Shown: positions 26,611-36,614, counted from the first letter of the stretch. The stretch: DNA of 64,000 nt from Caballeronia sp. NK8 (GCF_018408855.1 NZ_AP024323.1:62001-126000), one strand, 5' to 3'. Numbers and translations: made by a program. The notes: generated by a model from the sequence alone, not told the origin.

Positions 26611-27537
26611 ATGAAACCGCTGCCTTCCCTCGACGTGCTCAAAACCTTCCTGGTCGTCACCCGGACGCTGAATTTCACGCGCGCGGCCGAGGCGCTGAAC
26701 GTGACGCAGGGCGCGGTCAGCCGCCAGATCGCCGGGCTGGAGGCGCATCTCGGCTATGCGCTGTTCACGCGGCAGGCGCGCGGACTTGCGCTGACGCATC
26801 ACGGCGCACTGCTCGTCGCGCCCTTGCAGCAGGCGTTCGCGCATATCGACGATGCGCTCGCGAAAGGCGGCGCGCAATCGGGCATTCTGCGCGTGAAGAG
26901 TCCGACCTGTGCGATGCGCTGGGTGCTGCCGCGCGTCATCCGCCTGCAGAACGAACGGCCGGAGCTGGTGGTGGAGGTGACGGCGTCGGTGTCGCACGGC
27001 GTCGAGTTCAGTGCGGAGCAGTTCGATGCGGCGATCGTTTTCACGGGCGCGCCGTCGTTCAAGGGCGCGACCGCGCATCATCTGTTCGATGAAGTCCTGA
27101 CGCCCGTCTGCGCGCCCGAATTGTGGAAGCCGAAGAAAAACGGCCCGTGGACGCCCGACGATCTCGCCGGCAAGACCTTGCTGCATCCCACCCGCGACCG
27201 CCGCGACTGGCTGCTGTGGCTCGGCGCGTACGGCTACGCGGGCCTGCCGTCGACGAAAGCGCAGCATTTCGACACGCTCGATCTGGCGATTTCCTCGGCG
27301 ATGCAGGGCCTGGGCGTGACGATCGGCGATGTCGCGCTGATCGAGGAAGACCTGAGCGCGAAGCGCGTGATCGCGCCGTTCTCGCTGTGCGTGCCGAGCG
27401 GCGCGGCGTATTACCTCGTCTATCCGGAGCGGCCCGCGCCGTCGCCCGCATTGCAGCAGTTCGCGCAATGGCTGGGCGACGAAGCAGCGCGCACGCGCGC
27501 CCGGCTTCAGGCCCGCGCGCACGAGGCGCAGGCCTGA
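26611..27537 (+). CDS. LysR-family transcriptional regulator (GcvA-like)
   Basis: 308 residues. Helix-turn-helix at residues about 8-65 (LDVLKTFLVVTRTLNFTRAA, then LNVTQGAVSRQI) and a periplasmic-binding-protein-like effector domain after residue 90. Overall it resembles the GcvA/AmpR group. It is divergent from the aminotransferase/amino acid binding protein pair, which it most likely controls in response to an amino acid or keto acid. The stop lies 8 bp from the convergent stop of the branched-chain amino acid binding protein gene. Confidence 0.85.
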   Translation: MKPLPSLDVLKTFLVVTRTLNFTRAAEALNVTQGAVSRQIAGLEAHLGYALFTRQARGLALTHHGALLVAPLQQAFAHIDDALAKGGAQSGILRVKSPTCAMRWVLPRVIRLQNERPELVVEVTASVSHGVEFSAEQFDAAIVFTGAPSFKGATAHHLFDEVLTPVCAPELWKPKKNGPWTPDDLAGKTLLHPTRDRRDWLLWLGAYGYAGLPSTKAQHFDTLDLAISSAMQGLGVTIGDVALIEEDLSAKRVIAPFSLCVPSGAAYYLVYPERPAPSPALQQFAQWLGDEAARTRARLQARAHEAQA

Positions 27538-27544
27538 CGCGCGC

Positions 27545-28699
27545 TCACATGCCGTGCTTGGTGACGACGGATTCCCACTGCCCGTTCTTCACCTGATACA
27601 GCGTCGACGATGCGTTCTTCAGCGCGCCGTTGCTGTCGAACGCGATCGGTCCGGTGATGCCGTCGAACTTGTTCGATTTCAGCACCGGCCGGTACACCTT
27701 CGGATCGATGGAACCGGCTTTCTGCATCGCGTTGATGGCGGCCCACGCGGCGTCGTAGCCGAACGGCGCATACGAGAGAATTGCAACGCCGAAGCGCTTC
27801 TGGAACTTGTCGCTGAATGCCTTTCCGTCGGGCAGCTTGTCGAGCGGGCTACCGTATTCCCAGGCCTGCGCGCCCTCGGCGGCATCGCCCGCGAGCTTGA
27901 GGAAATCGGCGTCCATCACGCCGCCGCCGCCCACGAACTGCGCGTTCATGCCGAGCTGCTTCATCCGCTTGACGACGGCCGCCGCCTGCCGGTCGAGGCC
28001 GCCGAAGAAAATCAGGTCGGCGTTGGTCGACTTGATGCGCGTGAGCTGCGCGCTGAAGTCCACGGTCTGATTGTCGCTGTACTCGCGCGTGACGATCGTG
28101 CCGCCTTTCGCCTTCACCGCTTTTTCGAACTCGTCGGCCTCGCCCTGACCGAAGGCCGTGCGGTCGTCGATGATCGCGATGCGCTTCGCCTTGGTCGTCG
28201 TCACCGCGTAGACGCCCGCGGTGCCGGCGTTCTGCGCATCGCTCGAAATCACCGTGAAGACGTTTTCGAGACCGCGCGTGGTGATCGTCGGGTTGGTGGC
28301 GGCCGGGTCGATCATCGGGATGCCGGCGTTGTTGTAGATCGGCGAGGCGGGCAGCGTCGTGCCCGAGTTGAAGTGCCCGACGACGACCGCCACGTTGTCA
28401 TCGACGAGCTTCTGCGCCGCCTGCACGCCGATGCGCGGGTCGGCCTGATCGTCTTCCGCGTGGATCTCGAACTTGGCCGTCTTGCCGCCGATCGTGATCT
28501 TTTTCGCGTTGGCTTCGTCGAGCGCGAGTTGCACGCCGTTCTGGAGATCCTTGCCGTAGCCTGCGTTCGCGCCGGTCAGCGGCGCGGCGAAACCGACTTT
28601 CACCGTGAGATCTTCGGCGGACGCTGAAAACGGTACGGCGCCGAGCGCGGCCGTGGCGCACGCCACCAGCCATGCCAAAGGTTTGGTACGAATGCGCAT
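27545..28699 (-). CDS. Branched-chain amino acid ABC transporter substrate-binding protein (LivK/LivJ type)
   Basis: A 384-residue type I periplasmic binding protein. The start at ATG 28699 is preceded by gagagga and gives a signal peptide ending SASA before EDLTVKVGFAAPLTG. Family features are GKDLQNGVQLALDEAN, VVGHFNSGTTLPASPIYNN (ligand contact region) and NPTITTRGLENVF. It is expected to bind Leu/Ile/Val or related amino acids. There are no livHMGF genes beside it, so it is another orphan binding protein. It is transcribed divergently from the MarR regulator gene. Confidence 0.87.
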   Translation of the reverse strand: MRIRTKPLAWLVACATAALGAVPFSASAEDLTVKVGFAAPLTGANAGYGKDLQNGVQLALDEANAKKITIGGKTAKFEIHAEDDQADPRIGVQAAQKLVDDNVAVVVGHFNSGTTLPASPIYNNAGIPMIDPAATNPTITTRGLENVFTVISSDAQNAGTAGVYAVTTTKAKRIAIIDDRTAFGQGEADEFEKAVKAKGGTIVTREYSDNQTVDFSAQLTRIKSTNADLIFFGGLDRQAAAVVKRMKQLGMNAQFVGGGGVMDADFLKLAGDAAEGAQAWEYGSPLDKLPDGKAFSDKFQKRFGVAILSYAPFGYDAAWAAINAMQKAGSIDPKVYRPVLKSNKFDGITGPIAFDSNGALKNASSTLYQVKNGQWESVVTKHGM

Positions 28700-29031
28700 G
28701 CTTTCCTCTCCTTTTTTGATTTGGCTATCGAATGGAACACGACCCGTTCTGTGTCGGCAAGACGGGCTTGCCCTCAACCGTCCAACCATCCGGCGATGAA
28801 GACAGCCGCTTCGCGCGCAGCCCGGCACAGGTGACGGACATGCGCAATGTAGGGAGCCAATTTAGACGCGTCTTGGTGTTTAGTCGCGCCTCCGATGCGG
28901 ATTTCGGCATAGGCCCGATCTGCCGCTATCGCAAGCCCGACGCGGCTTTGGGCATTTTGCCGCCCGAGCGCGCGCGACGATTCCCGACCATTCCGGCCGC
29001 GCGCCTATCGGGTCGGTTGAAATTCTCCGGC
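28700..29031. other. Divergent region between the LivK-type gene and marR promoter
   Basis: 332 bp. The LivK-type promoter should lie near 28700-28850, with no strong match seen. No gene or repeat was found. Confidence 0.4.
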
Positions 29032-29060
29032 TTGACAAAGTGCATATGCACTCATATTCT
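29032..29060 (+). promoter_or_regulatory. Promoter with MarR-type operator before the marR gene
   Basis: TTGACA (29032-29037), 17-bp spacer, TATTCT (29055-29060). Inside the spacer is the perfect 14-bp palindrome agtgcatatgcact (29039-29052). A dimeric MarR protein bound there would block RNA polymerase, so negative autoregulation is likely. A near copy lies before the next gene (29547-29558). Confidence 0.7.
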
Positions 29061-29067
29061 GCGGGAC

Positions 29068-29496
29068 ATGACTTCCAACTCTTCTCCACTCGACTGCAAC
29101 TGTTTCGCGATCCGGCAGGCCGCGCGATACGTGTCGCAGCTCTACGAGCGGCATCTGACCGTGGTCGGCATCACGTCGGCGCAGTTCACGATCATCGCGG
29201 CGATCGGGCGCAGGCCGGGCGTGCAGATGGCCGAACTGTCCGACGCGATGGTCATGGATCGCACCACGCTCGTGCGCGCGCTCAAGCCCTTGCAACGCGA
29301 CGGCCTCGTCGAAGCGGCGCAGGAATCCGCCGCTTCGCGCGCGATCGGACTGCGGCTCACGGCGGCGGGCAAGGAAACGCTCGTGAAGGCGTCGGCGCAA
29401 TGGCGCGCGGCGCAGGCGGAATTCGAGGCGAAGTTCGGCGAGAAACGCGCGAAGGCGTTGCGCCAGTCGCTGTTCGAACTGACGACGATGGATTGA
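29068..29496 (+). CDS. MarR-family transcriptional regulator
   Basis: 142 residues. Winged helix in the middle (MAELSDAMVMDRTTLVRALK recognition region, then the wing SRAIGLRLT) between the N- and C-terminal dimerisation helices. The N-terminal Cys-Asn-Cys (residues 10-12) might sense oxidants or electrophiles, but that is speculative. The start at ATG 29068 lies 8 bp after the promoter -10, so the transcript would be nearly leaderless. It is followed 77 bp later by a short-chain dehydrogenase gene carrying a second copy of the operator, so it probably represses both itself and that gene. Confidence 0.87.
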   Translation: MTSNSSPLDCNCFAIRQAARYVSQLYERHLTVVGITSAQFTIIAAIGRRPGVQMAELSDAMVMDRTTLVRALKPLQRDGLVEAAQESAASRAIGLRLTAAGKETLVKASAQWRAAQAEFEAKFGEKRAKALRQSLFELTTMD

Positions 29497-29546
29497 GTGG
29501 AATAGATTGGGCTCGCCGTGCGCGGGCCTTTTGTATATCGAAATTA

Positions 29547-29558
29547 GTGTATATGCAC
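29547..29558 (+). promoter_or_regulatory. Second MarR-type operator before the SDR gene
   Basis: gtgtatatgcac differs from the core gtgcatatgcac of the 29039-29052 palindrome at one position. It lies 16-27 bp before the SDR start. The repeated site links the SDR (and probably the thiolase after it) to the MarR protein. Confidence 0.6.
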
Positions 29559-29573
29559 AGTAAGGAGCACATC

Positions 29574-30281
29574 ATGCAGATCAAAGGAAAAGTGGTACTC
29601 GTGACCGGCGCCAATCGCGGCCTCGGCAAACAGTTCGCGAAATCACTGCTCGAAGCGGGCGCGGCCAAGGTCTACGCCGCCGCGCGCGATCCGAAGAGCG
29701 TCGACATCCCCGGCGTCGAAGCGATTCGCCTCGACGTCACCAACGCCGCCGATATCGCCGAAGCGGCCGCGACTTACACCGACGTGCAAGTAATCGTCAA
29801 CAACGCGGGCGTGACGACGCGCGGTCTGCTGGTCGATCCGGCATCGACGCAAGGCATCCGCGATCTGCTCGAAATCAACACTTTCGGCCCGATCGCGCTC
29901 ACGCAGGCGTTCGCGCCCGTGCTGAAGAAGAACGGCGGCGGCGCGGTGATCAATGTGCTTTCGGTGCTGAGCTGGGTGTCGTTGCCGGCGGGCGGCGCGT
30001 ATCACATCTCGAAGGCGGCGGCGTGGGCGGCCACCAATGCGCTGCGCGAGGAACTGCGCGAGCAGGGCACGCTGGTCGTGGCGGCGCATCCCGGTTACAT
30101 CGATACCGACATGACCGCGCAAGTCACCGCCCCCAAATCGACGCCCGAGCACGTGGTGAACGAAGTGCTCGCCGCCGTGGCGAAGAACCAGGAAGAAGTG
30201 CTCGTCGATGACACCGGCCGCGACGTCAAGCGCTCGCTGTCGACCGACACGCCGATCTATCTCACCGGCATTCCGCGATAA
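29574..30281 (+). CDS. Short-chain dehydrogenase/reductase
   Basis: A 235-residue classical-type SDR. The cofactor motif TGANRGLGK lies near residue 12, NNAG follows, and the catalytic Ser, Tyr and Lys are in the SVLSWVSLPAGGAYHISKAAA region. Start: ATG 29574 with AAGGAG 6 bp before; an in-frame ATG at 29553 overlaps the operator and was rejected. The short length (C-terminal substrate lid reduced) is usual for this subgroup. Substrate is unknown. MarR control and a thiolase 15 bp downstream suggest turnover of an aromatic, fatty or other xenobiotic acyl compound, which is inference. Confidence 0.85.
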   Translation: MQIKGKVVLVTGANRGLGKQFAKSLLEAGAAKVYAAARDPKSVDIPGVEAIRLDVTNAADIAEAAATYTDVQVIVNNAGVTTRGLLVDPASTQGIRDLLEINTFGPIALTQAFAPVLKKNGGGAVINVLSVLSWVSLPAGGAYHISKAAAWAATNALREELREQGTLVVAAHPGYIDTDMTAQVTAPKSTPEHVVNEVLAAVAKNQEEVLVDDTGRDVKRSLSTDTPIYLTGIPR

Positions 30282-30296
30282 AGCGAGGGCATCGAC

Positions 30297-31490
30297 ATGT
30301 TTGCGCAAGACATTGTGTTGTGTCATCCGGTGCGCACGGCAATCGGTGCGTTCAACGGTTCGCTGAAGGACACGCCCGCCGTCGATCTCGGCGCGGCGGC
30401 GATCGCGGAAACGCTGCGGCGCGCGGGCGGCGCGCTGGATCCGGCGTCGATCGATTCGGTCGTGTTCGGCAACGTGATCCAGGCGGGCAATCGCATGAAT
30501 CCGGCGCGCCAGGCGTCGGTCGGCGGCGGCGTGCCGGTTTCCGTGCCCGCGCTCGCCGTCAATCGCGTGTGCGGTTCGGGCGCGCAGGCCGTCGCGACGG
30601 CCGCGACCGAGATCGCAGCGGGCGTCACGAAGCTCGCCATCGCGGGCGGCATGGAGAACATGGACCGCGCGCCGTATCTGCTCGATGGCGGGCGGCGCGG
30701 CTATCGCATGGGCAATGCCCAGATCTACGACAGCATGCTGCGCGACGGCCTCGTCGATGCATTCTCGGGCGAACATTCCGGCTGGCACACGGAAGACCTC
30801 GTGACGAAGCTGGATATCACGCGTGAAGCGCAAGACCGCTGGGCCGAGCGTTCGCAGCAGTTGTTCGCGGCCGCGCAGAAGGACGGCGCGTTCGATGCGG
30901 AGATCGTCGGCATCGACGTGAAGGCGGGCCGCGAAACCGTCGCGTTCGCGCGCGACGAGCAGCCGCGTCCGGACACGACGCTCGCGACGCTTGCGAAGCT
31001 GCGCCCGGCGTTTCGTCCCGACGGCACGATCACGGCGGGCAATGCGCCGGGGCTGAACAGCGGCGCCTCCGCCATGATCGTGACGAGCCGCAGGGAAGCA
31101 GAGGCGCGCGGCATCGAAGCGTTCGTGCGGCTCGCGGCGTTCGGCGTGGCGGCGGTCGAACCCGGCATGTTCGGGCTCGGACCGGTGCCCGCCGTGCAGC
31201 AGGCATTGCAGCGCGCCGGATGGACGCTCGCCGATGTGGAGCGCTTCGAGATCAACGAAGCCTTCGCAGCGGTGCCGATCGCGGTGGCGCGCACGCTCGG
31301 CCTGCCGGAAGACATCGTCAACGTGGACGGGGGCGCGATCGCGCACGGGCATCCGATCGGAGCGACCGGCGCGGTACTCACGACGCGTCTCGCCCACGCG
31401 ATGCGCCGCGACGGCGTGAAGCGCGCGATCGTCACGCTGTGCATCGGCGGCGGGCAGGGAATCGCGCTCGCGCTGGAGGCGATCGCGTAG
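30297..31490 (+). CDS. Acetyl-CoA C-acyltransferase (thiolase)
   Basis: A 397-residue thiolase II type enzyme. Nucleophile Cys in NRVCGSGAQAV near residue 90, the NEAFAAVPIA segment, the catalytic His in GHPIGATGA and the second Cys in CIGGGQG are all present. It could be a degradative 3-ketoacyl-CoA thiolase or biosynthetic acetoacetyl-CoA thiolase. With the SDR just upstream (15 bp) it makes a two-gene unit. In principle it could also handle acetoacetyl-CoA, but no direct link to the carnitine genes is seen. Confidence 0.88.
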   Translation: MFAQDIVLCHPVRTAIGAFNGSLKDTPAVDLGAAAIAETLRRAGGALDPASIDSVVFGNVIQAGNRMNPARQASVGGGVPVSVPALAVNRVCGSGAQAVATAATEIAAGVTKLAIAGGMENMDRAPYLLDGGRRGYRMGNAQIYDSMLRDGLVDAFSGEHSGWHTEDLVTKLDITREAQDRWAERSQQLFAAAQKDGAFDAEIVGIDVKAGRETVAFARDEQPRPDTTLATLAKLRPAFRPDGTITAGNAPGLNSGASAMIVTSRREAEARGIEAFVRLAAFGVAAVEPGMFGLGPVPAVQQALQRAGWTLADVERFEINEAFAAVPIAVARTLGLPEDIVNVDGGAIAHGHPIGATGAVLTTRLAHAMRRDGVKRAIVTLCIGGGQGIALALEAIA

Positions 31491-31499
31491 ACGTTGGCG

Positions 31500-31916
31500 T
31501 CAGCGCTTCGCCGCTTTCTGCATATCGTCGAATCCCGCCGCGGCCTGTTGCACGTCCGGCGGGAAATCGTCCATCTCCATCACCTGCCGCACTTCGATCA
31601 TCTCCGTGTCCGATCCCGGACAGCGCTTCGCCCATTCGATCGCTTCCTCGCGCGATTTCACCTGCAGCATCCAGTAACCGCCGAGCACTTCCTTGGCCTC
31701 GGCGAACGGCCCGTCGGTCACGCGCGGCTTGCCGCCTTCGAACGTGACGCGCGCGCCCATCGACGGTGGATGCAGCCCGTCGAGCGCGAGCAGCACGCCC
31801 GCTTTCTGCAATTCCTCGTTGTATTTCATCATCGCGGCGACGGCGTCGGCGCTCGGCATCGTGCCCGGTTGCGCGCTTTCGTAACCGCGCGGAATCATCA
31901 GCATCATGAATCGCAT
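31500..31916 (-). CDS. YCII-related (DGPF domain) protein
   Basis: A 138-residue member of the YciI/DGPF family. The start at ATG 31916 gives MRFMMLMIP, the standard beginning. VTDGPFAEAKEVLGGYWMLQV carries the Asp-Gly-Pro-Phe motif. Such alpha-beta barrel proteins are often next to ECF sigma factors. None is here. The function is not established, although some members act in chlorinated aromatic or sarcosine-type metabolism. Its stop lies 10 bp from the convergent thiolase stop. Confidence 0.82.
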   Translation of the reverse strand: MRFMMLMIPRGYESAQPGTMPSADAVAAMMKYNEELQKAGVLLALDGLHPPSMGARVTFEGGKPRVTDGPFAEAKEVLGGYWMLQVKSREEAIEWAKRCPGSDTEMIEVRQVMEMDDFPPDVQQAAAGFDDMQKAAKR

Positions 31917-32068
31917 GTGGATCGCTCCCTGAAGTTCGTGTATTGATCGAGCGTCATCAACGCGCTCACACCCTACGACGAGCAACATGACACGAGATCG
32001 ACATGCCCGCCCTTAAGCGTTTGTCCCTAGTCGATTGCTGTTGCCTTCGCAGCTCGTACGATCAAATA

Positions 32069-32084
32069 ATGTAATCCATTACAT
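32069..32084 (+). promoter_or_regulatory. LacI-family operator upstream of the sugar operon
   Basis: Arms atgtaat and attacat around a central cc, 28 bp before the LacI-type gene. Sixteen-bp palindromes with this TGTAAT-type half are usual LacI-family sites. It likely serves for autoregulation and control of the whole downstream operon. Confidence 0.65.
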
Positions 32085-32111
32085 CTCGATCGCCGCAAGC
32101 GACATTGAGCG

Positions 32112-33131
32112 ATGTCAGATTCGGTTCGTCCGCGTGAGGAAGTATCGATTGCCGACGTCGCCGAGCGCGCGGGCGTGTCGGTCGCCACGGTATCGCGCGT
32201 GCTCAACGGGCACACGAACGTTCGCGAGGCGACGCGCGAAAAAGTCCTCGAAGCGGTCGCGGCGAGCGGCTATCGCATCAACGAACTGGCGCGCAATCTG
32301 CGCACGGCCGAAAGCCGCCTGCTTCTCACCATGGTTCCCGATTTCGGCAATCCGTTCTATGCGGCGATCGTGCGCGGCATCGACAGCGTCGCGCGCCAGA
32401 ACGGCTACTTCATGCTGCTGTGCGATACCGGCGCGGACCCGTTGCGCGAGCGAAGCTATTTCGATCTCCTGCGCGGACGCCGCGCGGACGGCGCGATCTG
32501 CCTCGATCCCGCCGCCGTGCAAAAGGCGCTCGCCGAAGAAGCTTCGACGCTGCCGTGGGTCGCGTGCTGCGAGTTCGATCCGGCGGCGGGCGTGCCGTAT
32601 GTCGGCATCGACAATCATCTCGCGGCGGGCGATGTCGTGCGTTATCTGACCGCCAAGGGACATCGGCGCATCGCGCTCATCAACTCGGGGCAGGGTTATC
32701 TGTATGGACGCCAGCGGCTCGCGGGCTATCGCGATGCGCTGATGGACGCGGGCATCGAGCCGCGCGCGGAATGGCTGATCGAGCTCGACAGTCTCGACTA
32801 CGACGCGGGCGAACGCGCGGCCGCGCAACTCGCCGCACTCGGCGATGCGCGACCGACCGCCGCCTTCGCCGTCTCCGATACGCTCGCCATCGGCGTGATG
32901 AACGGCTTTCGCGGCGCGGGCTTTGCCGTGCCGGACGATATCGCCGTCGTCGGCTTCGACGATATCGCCGTCGCCGCGCATGTCGATCCGCCGCTCACGA
33001 CCGTCTCGCAGCCGATGCAACTGCTCGGCGAAACCGCCGCCGAACTGCTGCTCAAACGTCTGCGCGATCCGCGCGCGGAAGTGCCGGGCGTGCTGCTGCC
33101 GCATCGGCTGATCCAGAGAAGGAGCGCGTGA
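32112..33131 (+). CDS. LacI-family transcriptional regulator
   Basis: 339 residues. Helix-turn-helix and hinge helix at residues about 10-65 (SIADVAERAGVSVATVSRVL, then VREATREKVLEAV and NELARNLRT), followed by a ribose-binding-protein-like sensor domain (TMVPDFGNPFYAAIVRGI). It probably represses its own operon, which encodes a ribose-type importer, an isomerase/epimerase and a sugar dehydrogenase, with the imported sugar or polyol as inducer. The next start lies 3 bp beyond its stop. Confidence 0.9.
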   Translation: MSDSVRPREEVSIADVAERAGVSVATVSRVLNGHTNVREATREKVLEAVAASGYRINELARNLRTAESRLLLTMVPDFGNPFYAAIVRGIDSVARQNGYFMLLCDTGADPLRERSYFDLLRGRRADGAICLDPAAVQKALAEEASTLPWVACCEFDPAAGVPYVGIDNHLAAGDVVRYLTAKGHRRIALINSGQGYLYGRQRLAGYRDALMDAGIEPRAEWLIELDSLDYDAGERAAAQLAALGDARPTAAFAVSDTLAIGVMNGFRGAGFAVPDDIAVVGFDDIAVAAHVDPPLTTVSQPMQLLGETAAELLLKRLRDPRAEVPGVLLPHRLIQRRSA

Positions 33132-33133
33132 CG

Positions 33134-34621
33134 ATGAGCCTCGCCGTGCGTTTCGAAGGCATCGAAAAACAGTTCGGACCGGTGCGCGTGCTGCACGGCG
33201 TCAGCTTCGATCTCGCGCCGGGGCGCATCTACGGATTGCTCGGCGAAAACGGCGCGGGCAAGTCGACCTTGATGAAGATTCTCGCGGGCTATGAGCGCGC
33301 GAACGCGGGCGAGCTTTATGTCGATGAACGCGCGCGCAGCTTCACGAGTTCGCGCGATGCCGAGCGCGCTGGAATCGTGCTGATTCATCAGGAATTGAAT
33401 CTCGCGGATCATCTGAGCATCACGCAGAACATGTTCCTCGGGCATGAGCTGAAGAAAGGCTACTTTCTCGACGAACCCGCGATGCGCGAAGCCGCGCGTG
33501 CGCGCCTGACCGAAGTCGGCCTGCACAAGAATCCGGATACGAAGGTGCGCGACCTGATCGTCGCGGAGAAGCAACTGGTCGAGATCGCGAAGGCGATGTT
33601 GCGCGACGCGCGCCTGCTGATCATGGACGAGCCGACCGCGACGCTCACGCCCTCCGAGACGCAGCGTCTGTTCGGCCTGATGGCGCGCCTGAAGGATGCG
33701 GGCACGACCATCGTCTATATCTCGCACAAGCTCGACGAAGTGGAGCGCGTCACCGACGACGTGATCGTGATGCGCGACGGCCGCTTCGTCGAGCGCGCGC
33801 CGACCAGCACGCTCACGCGCCGGCAGATGGCGAATCTGATGGTCGGCCGCGAAGTCTCCGACATGTTTCCGGACAAGCCCGCGTTGCGCGCCGACGCGCC
33901 GGTCGCATTCGAGGTCGAAGGCGCATCGGTGCCCGGCTGGGCGAACGGCATCGGCTTTGCGGTGCGCGAAGGCGAGGTGTTCGGCTTCGCGGGACTCGTC
34001 GGCGCCGGTCGCACGGAGTTGTTCGAGGCGCTCGTCGGCTTGCGGACGCTCGCCGCGGGGCGCGTCGTCATCAACGGAGAGGCGGTCAAGCTGAAGAATC
34101 CGCGCGATGCGATGAAGCACGGCCTCACTTATCTGAGCGAGGATCGCAAGGGACGCGGCCTGCATGTGGACATGGCGCTGAAAGACAATCTAACGATGAT
34201 GACGCTGGAGCGTTACGCGCATCCGTTCATCGATATGCACGCCGAACGGGACGCTTTGAACAAGGCGGTGAAGGACTTCGGCATCCGCACGGGAAACCCG
34301 TCGATTCGCGCGCGCATGCTATCGGGCGGCAATCAGCAGAAGCTCGCGCTCGCGAAATTCCTGAATCCCGACCCGCGCGTGATCGTGCTCGACGAACCCA
34401 CGCGCGGCGTCGACGTCGGCGCGAAACGCGACATCTATTTTCTGATTCATCGCCTCGCCGCCGAGGGCCGCGCGGTGATCGTGATTTCATCCGAACTGAT
34501 CGAGCTGATCGGCTTGTGTCATCGCGTCGCGGTGATGCGCGCGGGCGAACTCGTCGCGACGCTCGGCATGGATCTTTTGACCGAAGAGAGGTTGATCGCG
34601 CATGCGACCGGCACACACTGA
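33134..34621 (+). CDS. Ribose-type sugar ABC transporter, duplicated ATPase subunit (RbsA/XylG-like)
   Basis: 495 residues with two fused nucleotide-binding domains. Domain 1 has Walker [10 protein letters not shown] (residues 37-45) and Walker [10 protein letters not shown]. Domain 2 (from about 250) has the degenerate Walker [10 protein letters not shown], signature SGGNQQK and Walker [13 protein letters not shown]. This degenerate second site is normal in carbohydrate importers of the CUT2 class. It energises import with the permease that follows (20-bp overlap) and the periplasmic binding protein after that. Confidence 0.92.
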   Translation: MSLAVRFEGIEKQFGPVRVLHGVSFDLAPGRIYGLLGENGAGKSTLMKILAGYERANAGELYVDERARSFTSSRDAERAGIVLIHQELNLADHLSITQNMFLGHELKKGYFLDEPAMREAARARLTEVGLHKNPDTKVRDLIVAEKQLVEIAKAMLRDARLLIMDEPTATLTPSETQRLFGLMARLKDAGTTIVYISHKLDEVERVTDDVIVMRDGRFVERAPTSTLTRRQMANLMVGREVSDMFPDKPALRADAPVAFEVEGASVPGWANGIGFAVREGEVFGFAGLVGAGRTELFEALVGLRTLAAGRVVINGEAVKLKNPRDAMKHGLTYLSEDRKGRGLHVDMALKDNLTMMTLERYAHPFIDMHAERDALNKAVKDFGIRTGNPSIRARMLSGGNQQKLALAKFLNPDPRVIVLDEPTRGVDVGAKRDIYFLIHRLAAEGRAVIVISSELIELIGLCHRVAVMRAGELVATLGMDLLTEERLIAHATGTH

Positions 34622-35618
34622 AGACATCGAAAGCGAGAGCCGCCTCTCCACTGTCGCGCGTTTTCTGTTTGGCGTGGGGCCGCTGATCGGGCTGGTCGCG
34701 CTGTGCATCGGCGGCACGCTGCTCAATCGCGACTTCGCCACCGTCGACAACGCGATGAACGTGCTCACGCGCACGTCGTTCATCGGCATCATCGCGGTGG
34801 GGATGACCTTCGTGATCATCTCGGGCGGCATCGATCTGTCGGTCGGTTCGATGGCCGCGCTGATCGCGGGCAGCATGATCTACATGATGAACGCGCTGAT
34901 GCAGGGCTTTCATGGGCACGCGGTGCCGCCGCTCCTGATCATCGCGCTGGGCGTCGTGCTCGCGCTCGTGCTCGGCGCGCTGTTCGGCTTCGCGCATGGC
35001 GTGCTGGTGACGAAGGGGCGCATCGAGCCGTTCATCGTCACGCTCGGCACGCTGGGCATGTTTCGCGCGCTGCTCACGTGGCTCGCGGACGGCGGCGCGC
35101 TCACGCTCGACAACTCGCTCGTCGATCTGTACGGGCCGGTCTACTACGCGAGTCTCTTCGGCGTGCCGGTGCCGATCTGGATCTTCCTGATCGTTGCGGC
35201 GGGCGGCGCGCTCGTGCTCAATCGCACGGTGTACGGACGCCACGTGCAGGCGATCGGATCGAGCGAGCAGGTCGCGCGCTATGCGGCGATTCGCGTGGAT
35301 CGCGTGAAGATCGTCACGTACATGCTGCTCGGGCTGTGCGTGGCCGTCGCGACGATTCTGTATGTGCCGCGCCTGGGCTCCGCCACGCCGACGACCGGGC
35401 TTCTGTGGGAGCTGGAGGCGATCGCGTCCGTCGTGGTGGGCGGGACCGCGCTCAAGGGCGGTGAAGGACGCGTGATCGGCACGGTCATCGGCGCGATTCT
35501 GCTTTCGGTCATCAACAACATCCTGAACCTGACGAGCATCATCAGCGTGTATCTGAACGCGGCGGTGCAGGGCGCCGTGATCATCCTCGTAGCGTTTTTG
35601 CAGCGTGGTCGTCGTTAA
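34602..35618 (+). CDS. Ribose-type sugar ABC transporter permease (RbsC-like)
   Basis: 338 residues with 8-10 hydrophobic segments. The CUT2 permease motif [18 protein letters not shown] lies at about residues 66-83. Its start overlaps the ATPase gene by 20 bp, indicating translational coupling. A C-terminal pattern [17 protein letters not shown] is the cytoplasmic coupling region. Works as a dimer with the fused ATPase. Confidence 0.9.
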   Translation: MRPAHTEDIESESRLSTVARFLFGVGPLIGLVALCIGGTLLNRDFATVDNAMNVLTRTSFIGIIAVGMTFVIISGGIDLSVGSMAALIAGSMIYMMNALMQGFHGHAVPPLLIIALGVVLALVLGALFGFAHGVLVTKGRIEPFIVTLGTLGMFRALLTWLADGGALTLDNSLVDLYGPVYYASLFGVPVPIWIFLIVAAGGALVLNRTVYGRHVQAIGSSEQVARYAAIRVDRVKIVTYMLLGLCVAVATILYVPRLGSATPTTGLLWELEAIASVVVGGTALKGGEGRVIGTVIGAILLSVINNILNLTSIISVYLNAAVQGAVIILVAFLQRGRR

Positions 35619-35643
35619 AGCTCATAAATCCGGAGACATCGTC

Positions 35644-36609
35644 ATGAAGAAAATGCTTCGCGCGCTCGGCGCGCTCACGTTCGCGGCGAGCGCGTTCGCC
35701 GCTGCTTCGTCGTCCGCGTTCGCCGACGAAAAAGTCGTGCTCGGCGTCGCCATTCCGACCGCGGATCACGGCTTCACGGGCGGCATCGTGTGGTGGGCCA
35801 ACGAGGCGAAAAAGGAGCTGGAGAAGGCGCATCCTGACCTCAAGGTCATCGTGAAGACGGCGGCCACCGCGCCCGAACAGGCGAACCAGTTGCAGGATCT
35901 CGTGACCGTCAACAAGATCAATGCGCTCGTGATCTTCCCGCAGGAATCGGCATCGCTCACGCAGCCGGTCGCGCAGGTGAAGAAGAAGGGCGTGTACGTG
36001 ACGGTGGTCGATCGCGGTCTCACCGACACCAGCGCGCAGGACGCGTACGTCGCCGGCGACAACACCGCGTTCGGCAAGGTGCCCGCCGAATATCTGGCGA
36101 AGGCGCTCGACGGCAAGGGCGACGTCGTCGCGCTGCGCGGCATTCCGACGACGCTCGACAACGAACGCTGGAACGCGTTCGAAGGCGTGATGAAGCAGTA
36201 TCCGGGCATCAAGATTCTCGATGCGAAATACGCCAACTGGAATCGCGACGACGCCTTCAAGGTGATGCAGGATTACCTCACGCGCTTCAAGCATATCGAC
36301 GCCGTGTGGGCCGCCGACGACGACATGATGGTCGGCGTGCTGAAGGCGATCGATCAGGCCAAGCGCACCGACGTGAAGATCGTGTTCGGCGGCGCGGGCT
36401 CGAAGGAAGCGGTGAAGCGCATCATGGACGGGGACAAGCGCGTGCCGGCCGATGTCTCGTACTCGCCGAAGTTCATCTACGACGCGATCAAGCTGACCGC
36501 CGAAGCGCGCCTGAAGGGCGACAAGCTGCCGCCGACGACGATCATCCCGTCGGTGCTCATCACGAAGGACAACGCCAAGCAGTTCTATTTCCCGAACTCG
36601 CCGTTCTGA
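35644..36609 (+). CDS. Sugar ABC transporter substrate-binding protein (CUT2, ribose/inositol type)
   Basis: 321 residues. The start at ATG 35644 gives a signal peptide ending SSAFA before [16 protein letters not shown]. It belongs to the ribose/galactose/inositol-type (type I fold) binding proteins: [18 protein letters not shown] and the Arg/Asp-rich ligand region [17 protein letters not shown]. The ligand cannot be read. Adjacent dehydrogenase and isomerase genes hint at a cyclitol, polyol or rare hexose. A hairpin follows the stop, which may keep this gene's mRNA more abundant than the downstream part. Confidence 0.87.
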   Translation: MKKMLRALGALTFAASAFAAASSSAFADEKVVLGVAIPTADHGFTGGIVWWANEAKKELEKAHPDLKVIVKTAATAPEQANQLQDLVTVNKINALVIFPQESASLTQPVAQVKKKGVYVTVVDRGLTDTSAQDAYVAGDNTAFGKVPAEYLAKALDGKGDVVALRGIPTTLDNERWNAFEGVMKQYPGIKILDAKYANWNRDDAFKVMQDYLTRFKHIDAVWAADDDMMVGVLKAIDQAKRTDVKIVFGGAGSKEAVKRIMDGDKRVPADVSYSPKFIYDAIKLTAEARLKGDKLPPTTIIPSVLITKDNAKQFYFPNSPF

Positions 36610-36614
36610 TGTGC

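Noticed and set aside
29643..31397. 584-residue frame opposite the SDR and thiolase genes
   Set aside because: It spans two convincing plus-strand genes and is composed of shadow-type Arg/His/Asp sequence.
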